Below are positions 52,636-57,496 of a DNA stretch of 57,496 nucleotides, piece after piece. A model generated the notes under the pieces. It was not told the DNA's origin and made no database searches. It saw nothing but the letters and a program-made list of their open reading frames with translations. The DNA is from an uncultured Bacteroidales bacterium (GTDB lineage: Bacteria > Bacteroidota > Bacteroidia > Bacteroidales > WCHB1-69). The stretch is from assembly GCA_905235135.1 (NCBI GenBank), contig CAJOKR010000028.1, positions 1 to 57,496 of the forward strand, read 5' to 3'. The first letter of the stretch is position 1, and the number at the start of each line of letters is the position of its first letter. The translations under genes and the position numbers were made by a program.

Positions 52636-52718
52636 AATCATCAGAAAACAACACCGCCGCAAAGGGAAGAAACTACACAAAACTTGAATTGACGGGCTGC
52701 CCGTTCCCCAAAAAAATG

Positions 52719-52726
52719 TACCTTTG
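52719..52726 (+). promoter_or_regulatory. -7 box for the phosphomannomutase
   Basis: TACCTTTG (TAnnTTTG), 23 bp before the ATG. Confidence 0.55.
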
Positions 52727-52749
52727 CCGCTCATAAATTTAGGACTACT

Positions 52750-54094
52750 ATGGGCGCATTCAAAGCATACGACTTTCGCGGAATCTTCGGCAAAGATTTC
52801 GATTTGGAGACCATCTACAAGTTCGGGTTCTTCCTGCCCGCGCTGCTGCACGCCGACAAGGTGCTGATAGGCAGGGATATGCGGTTGACCTCCGACGACA
52901 TGTTCCACGCCCTCGCACGCGGCATCACCGACGCGGGCGCAGATGTGTATGACATGGGACTCACCACCACCCCGATGGTCTACTACTTTACCGCGAAGCA
53001 CGGTTTCGAGGCTTCCGTGATGATTACCGCATCCCATAACCCCAAAGAATACAACGGATTGAAGGTCTCCCGGAAGGATGCACTGCCCGTTGGCTTCGAC
53101 ACCGGCCTTGGCGAACTGGAACAGAAGGTTCTGCACGAAGAGGTCGTCATCACCGCCCCGAAAGGCAAGGTAGTCGATTATCCGGTCAAAGAGGAATACC
53201 TGCAATTCCAGTCGCAGTATCATTATAATATTGACAACCTTGGTGATGGACTGCTCCAACGGCATGGCCTCCATCCTCGTGAAAGAGATTTTCGGCAGCA
53301 AGCCCCTCTACCTGTTCGACACGTTGGACGGTACTTTCCCGAACCACGAGGCGAATCCGTTGGAGCCGAAAAATATCGTCGCGCTACAGGAGAAGGTGCG
53401 CGAGACCAAGGCTGACATCGGCGTGGTTTTCGATGGCGATGCCGACCGCGTGATGTTCGTGGATGAGCACGGCGATTTCATCCCCCCGGATTTGATGATT
53501 GCCGTGTTAGGGCATTACTTCATCGAAGAGAAGAACATCCAAGGTCTTGTCATCCAGGATATTCGGACCTCCAAATCGGTGGCGGAATACTTGGAGAAGA
53601 TGGGTCGGGAGATGTACATCTGGCGGGTAGGCCGCGCTTATGCCGCCATGAAACTGCGCGAAATCGACGGTGCGTTCGGCGGAGAATATGCCGGCCACTA
53701 CTATTTCCGCGACTTCTTCTACTCCGACTCGGCCATGATTGCCGCCCAGGTGCTGCTGCACGTCTTTGCCGAGATGAAGAAAAAAGGCGTGTCCGTATCA
53801 CAATTAATCGGGCAGATCAGACGTTATGCCAATTCTGGCGAAATCAACTTCACCATCGAGGAGAAGAAAGCGGCGATGGAGGCGGTGGTGAAGACGGCCA
53901 TCGCGCAGGAGAAACCCGAAAAGATCCTCGATTTTGACGGCTACCGCGTGGAATTCCCCGACTGGTGGTTCAACATCCGCCCATCGAACACGGAGCCCTA
54001 CCTGCGGCTGCTCATGGAAGCCCGCACGGAGGCCCTTCTTGCCGAAAAACGAACGTTTATCGAAAATATACTGAAACCGTTTATGGTACCTTGA
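52750..54094 (+). CDS. Phosphomannomutase/phosphoglucomutase, interrupted by a frameshift
   Basis: An alpha-D-phosphohexomutase of about 448 aa in two frames (52750-53415 and 53231-54094) joined near 53236-53247. Active-site serine loop TASHNP, Mg loop DGDADR, sugar loop GGEYAGH and phosphate loop RPSNTEP are all intact, so a functional enzyme is likely once the frame is corrected. It interconverts mannose-6-P and mannose-1-P (or glucose forms) for GDP-mannose made by ManC at 42 kb. The stop overlaps a period-7 array. Confidence 0.9.
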
Positions 54095-54118
54095 ACTTTG
54101 AACCTTGAACTTTGAACC
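54091..54118. repeat. Period-7 array after the phosphomannomutase
   Basis: Four heptamers (TTGAACT, TTGAACC, TTGAACT, TTGAACC) whose first unit contains the TGA stop. The presumed TTG start of the next gene also lies in it. Confidence 0.8.
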
Positions 54119-57100
54119 CAAACACACCCGCTTTCACGCATTGTCGCGACGAATCGTGACAATCGGGGCGGTGTTGTGCCTTTTTCTTTCGGCCCACGCG
54201 CAATTCTACAACGGTTCGCAGCTCACCTTCGGGAAGAACCGCGTGCAGCACCAGAACTTCAACTGGCAGTACCTGCGGGCAGAGCGATACGACGTCTATT
54301 ACTACCCCACCGGGCGGGCATTAGCGCAGTACGTCTTCTACAAGACCCCCGAGATTGTCGAGGAGATAGAGAAACTGCTGAATTACACCTCCAAGAAGAA
54401 GCTCCAGATCATCGTCTACAACACGCAATCGGACTTCCGCGAGTCGAACTTCGCCTACGACTACGCGGACTTCTACAACCAAGGCGGCGTTACAAACATC
54501 TATGGCACAAAGATTTACATCTACTTCGACGGCAACCGGGCGCATCTCGACAAGATGATTCGCGCCGGCATCATGAACGTCTATGCCCACTGGGTGGTAC
54601 AGGGTGCGACCGTCAGTTCCAACATCTCCTACGACTACCTGATGAACGTGCCGGCCTGGTACTACAGCGGGCTGGCCTCCTATTTCGGGGAACGTTGGAG
54701 CAGCGAAGTGGAAAGCACGTCAAAAACGGCATACTCACAGGCAGTTACAAGCGTCTCGAAGAGCTTTCCCCCGTGGATGCCACCTACGCCGGCCACTCTT
54801 TCTGGAAGTACCTCGTCGATGTCTATGGCGAGGAGGTCATCTCGAAAACGCTCTACTACACGCGCTCCGGCAAAAGTCTCGAAAACGGCATGGCCCGCGC
54901 CACCATGACCCCCTTCAAGGCGCTGTCCTCGCAATGGTACAAGTATTATGTGGTGATGTTCCACCCCGACATGAGCAAGCAGATGCCCGCCGGGGAGGAG
55001 ATTCTGCGCAAGCCCAACCCCAAGCGCGACTACGCCCGATTCTGTTTCGCCCCCGACGGCGAGAAGTACGCCTACGTCACCAACGAGGCCGGGCAGGTGC
55101 GCGTGTGGCTGAAACGGCCGGAGTGGAAGTCGCCGCACTGCATCCTCTGCAAGTACGCCAAGACCGAGGACAATCCCGACCTCTCCTTCCCGCTCATCGC
55201 CTGGCACCCCTCCGGCGAAATCCTCGGCCTCACCCTCGAATCCAAGGGCGACTGCCTCTTCCAACCCTACGACTTGGAGAAGAAACGCTGGGGCAAGAAA
55301 CTGCTGGTCGATGTGGAGAAAATCACCTCGTGGCAATACTCCCCCGACGGGCAAATGATGCTCTTCTCCGGCTTCAAGAACGGGCAGTCCGACCTGTTCC
55401 TTTACAGCTTCCTGGCCCGCTCGTTCCAAAATATCACCAACGACTTCTACGACGACTACAACCCCGTGTTTATGAACCCGCAGCAGATTGTGTTCGCCTC
55501 CAATCGTCCGGTCGATTCCATCTTACTGAAAGACAATATGATGGATGCCTCTCGACAGCGGAAATACAATCTCTTTGTCTATAACTACAAGACCAAAGAC
55601 ACGGCGTTGCTGCGCGTGACCGATTCTCCTTACGCCGACGAATTTGACATACAAATCGCTGACAACCAACGGATTCTGTACTTAAGCGATGAAGGCGGTG
55701 TGGTCAACCGCTACGAAGCCGTTTTCGACAGCAGCATCAGCCGGATCGACACTGCGGTGCATTATATGTACTTCGCGACCACGAAACCGCTCACCGACCG
55801 CGCCTACAATATTGTGGAGCAGGCTTATAATCCCGCCACCAACACGCTGGCCGACATCTCGCTGAAAGACAAGGGGAAACACATCTGGTTCTCCGAATTC
55901 CATTCCCTGTACCACCCGGAAATCACCCCCTCGAAGTTTCATCAGTTCATTCGCCAAGAAAGTATTCTACAATCCGAGAAACAAGCGGCTAAAGACAGTG
56001 TTGCCGCGACGGACGGACAGCAGAAGCATGGATTCGGTGTCCCTTCCGACCAGCCGGTCTGGGAGGCGGACACTTTCGATGGCGACACCACCTACACATC
56101 GGACAAATCCGGACAAAGCTTTTCCATCCCCGTTGGTCTGCCCTATCGGGTGCAATATTCTATCGACCAAGTGATTACGCAGGCCGACTTCAGTTTCCTG
56201 AACACCTCCTACCAGCAGTTTGAGGGCGGCAGCTCGCCCATCTACCTCAACACCGGCTTCAACGCGCTGTTCATGTTGGGCATCAACGATTTGTTTGAGG
56301 ATTACCGCATCACCGGCGGTTTCCGAATCGGCTGGGGCCTGAACAGTTACGAGTTTATGTTCAGTTATGAGAATCTGGCGCGGCGGCTAGACCGGCAGAT
56401 CACGCTCTACCGGCAGTCCATCACCTCCGATGTGGGCGGCTACGTCTATCGGCAGAACTCCAACAGCTTGTTCTACACGCTGAAGCTGCCGTTCAACAAG
56501 ACCAACAGCATGCGACTGACGCTGACAGGCCGCTACGAGACCAACATCGTGACCGCGCTGAACGACCAGACCCTGCAGGCGGGAGACGCGCATCACGTGT
56601 GGGCAGGGGCAAAGCTGGAATACATTTTGGACACATCCAAGGAACTTTACACGAACCTTTGGCGCGGCACCAAGCTGAAACTGTTCGCCGAATACGAGCA
56701 ACGTCTGGAACGCGAGACCCTCAACCTGCTTGTCGTAGGCTTCGATGCCCGCCGTTCCTTCAAGCTGTACCGCAACATGACCCTTGCGTTGCGGTTGGCA
56801 GGCAGCACCAACACTGGCACGGCACGGTTAGTCTATTACATGGGCGGGGTCGATAACTGGATTGGCGCGAAGTTCAACAGCGACATTTCGGTAGATCAGA
56901 CCAAGAATTATGCCTACCAGACATTGGCCACGAATATGCGGGGATTCCAGCAGAACATCCGCAACGGCACCTCCTTCTTCGTCTTCAACGGCGAGCTGCG
57001 GGTTCCCATCGTGCAGCTGATTGCCGGACACAAGGTGGCCTGGAATCTCCTCAACTCACTGCAAATCAACTTATTCGGCGACATTGGCACAGCCTGGACC

Positions 57101-57334
57101 GGTTTCACGCCCTACTCGCCCGACAACTGTCTCTACACCCGCTACATCGACAGCGGTCCCATCCATGCGGAGGTCAAACGACAGGTGGACCCGTGGGTCG
57201 GCGGCTTCGGCATCGGCGCACGCGTCTCCATCCTCGGCTACTTCCTGCGCTTCGACTACGCCTGGGGCGTCGAAGATTACCACATTGAGAACAAGAAGGG
57301 GATGTTTATGTTCTCTTTGGGGACGGATTTCTAA
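54105..57334 (+). CDS. Large beta-propeller and outer-membrane-barrel-like protein, interrupted by a frameshift
   Basis: About 1,075 aa in two frames: from the TTG at 54105 to about 54715, then the frame ending at 57334. Adding one C in GAAAGC-ACG restores VESHVKNGILTGSY. Signal peptide RRIVTIGAVLCLFLSAHAQ, a peptidase-MA-like N-terminal domain (YNTQSDFRESNFAYDYADF; no HExxH visible), a WD40/PD40-like propeller (RFCFAPDGEKYAYVTNEAG; ITSWQYSPDGQMMLFSGFKNG), then a BamA-like barrel ending GMFMFSLGTDF. Surface or secreted. The true start is unsure: the TTG lies in a repeat array, and TTG 54141 is another option. Confidence 0.75.
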
Positions 57335-57496
57335 TGGGCTTCGCTATTCATGCTGTCTTGGTGCGTTCCTTCTTTCACCCGGTAGCCGCCAGTCTTTTTG
57401 CTGCCGACATATTCGATGAGGCCTTCATCCTTGAGCTTTTTGAGAATACGGTTAACCGTTGCTTGGGAGATACTGCGGTTCTTCTTGATTTCAGCA
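57331..57496 (-). CDS. C-terminal end of a winged-helix protein (partial)
   Basis: The last 54 or so codons of a gene running off the window end on the - strand: EIKKNRSISQATVNRILKKLKDEGLIEYVGSKKTGGYRVKE, a typical winged helix-turn-helix with the wing GSKKTGGYRV. Such ends close AlbA_2/ATP-binding regulators and some Fic proteins. The TAG stop overlaps the TAA stop of the convergent propeller gene. Confidence 0.7.
   Translation of the reverse strand, partial: AEIKKNRSISQATVNRILKKLKDEGLIEYVGSKKTGGYRVKEGTHQDSMNSEAH

Noticed and set aside
54176..54715. Independent start of the propeller protein at 54176
   Set aside because: That stretch is Arg/Leu/Pro-rich out-of-frame translation; the correct N-terminus with a signal peptide lies in the other frame.

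Overview
The window reads as a chromosomal contig from an anaerobic Bacteroidales-type bacterium (Bacteroidota). The evidence is a set of TAnnTTTG -7 promoter boxes, cargo and membrane proteins of the type IX secretion system (T9SS), TonB-dependent outer-membrane proteins, a GSCFA protein, a serine palmitoyltransferase locus and a multimeric NAD-linked [FeFe] hydrogenase. The core T9SS machinery, the hydrogenase maturases (HydEFG) and rRNA genes are not in the window. No prophage, CRISPR array or classical insertion sequence was found.

Layout. 0.2-4.3 kb (+): aspS, an MlaE/MlaF-type lipid ABC pair and CvpA. 4.3-9.3 kb (-): greA, HIT, a CoaE-like kinase, UvrD/PcrA and GSCFA, with a candidate 6S-like small RNA on the + strand between the kinase and the helicase. 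9.4-19.1 kb (-): a TonB receptor, a giant surface protein (frameshifted) and a PorV-like protein. 19.3-24.8 kb (-): a TPR protein, an outer-membrane barrel and a Rieske-like lipoprotein. 24.9-27 kb (-): a steroid-5-alpha-reductase-family protein, a GT2 glycosyltransferase and tRNA-Asn. 27-32 kb: an M16 peptidase, MerR and SmpB (-), then folA, DUF4468, an MbnP-like lipoprotein and a BASS transporter (+). 32.2-37.2 kb: acyl ligase, ACP and GNAT acyltransferase (+) facing SDR reductase and serine palmitoyltransferase (-), which together form a complete predicted ceramide locus. 37.4-43.7 kb: a T9SS type B cargo protein, an Mrp Fe-S carrier, thyA, pgk, mannose-1-phosphate guanylyltransferase and a SIMPL protein. 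44-48.5 kb (+): the HydABC-type hydrogenase operon. 48.6-51.7 kb (+): two MNT/HEPN toxin-antitoxin cassettes around a FISUMP surface protein. 51.7-57.5 kb: an orphan protein behind an 11-bp repeat array, a phosphomannomutase, a beta-propeller protein and the end of a winged-helix protein.

The most unusual layer is non-coding. Many genes are followed, often starting inside the stop codon, either by degenerate tandem arrays of 7 bp (once 8 bp) whose unit carries a stop codon in the sense direction, or by 26-32-nt palindromes of two sequence families. One palindrome-like element sits as a 31-nt insertion in one of two otherwise matching promoter regions, which suggests the palindromes move. The two MNT/HEPN cassettes share 5' and 3' boundary sequences although their toxins belong to different HEPN families.

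Six genes are interrupted: five frameshifts and one in-frame TGA. A seventh (the GT2) lacks a stop at its expected end. Most can be restored by one base, so sequencing or assembly errors are the leading explanation. All database-family statements are from memory of sequence motifs; no search was run.
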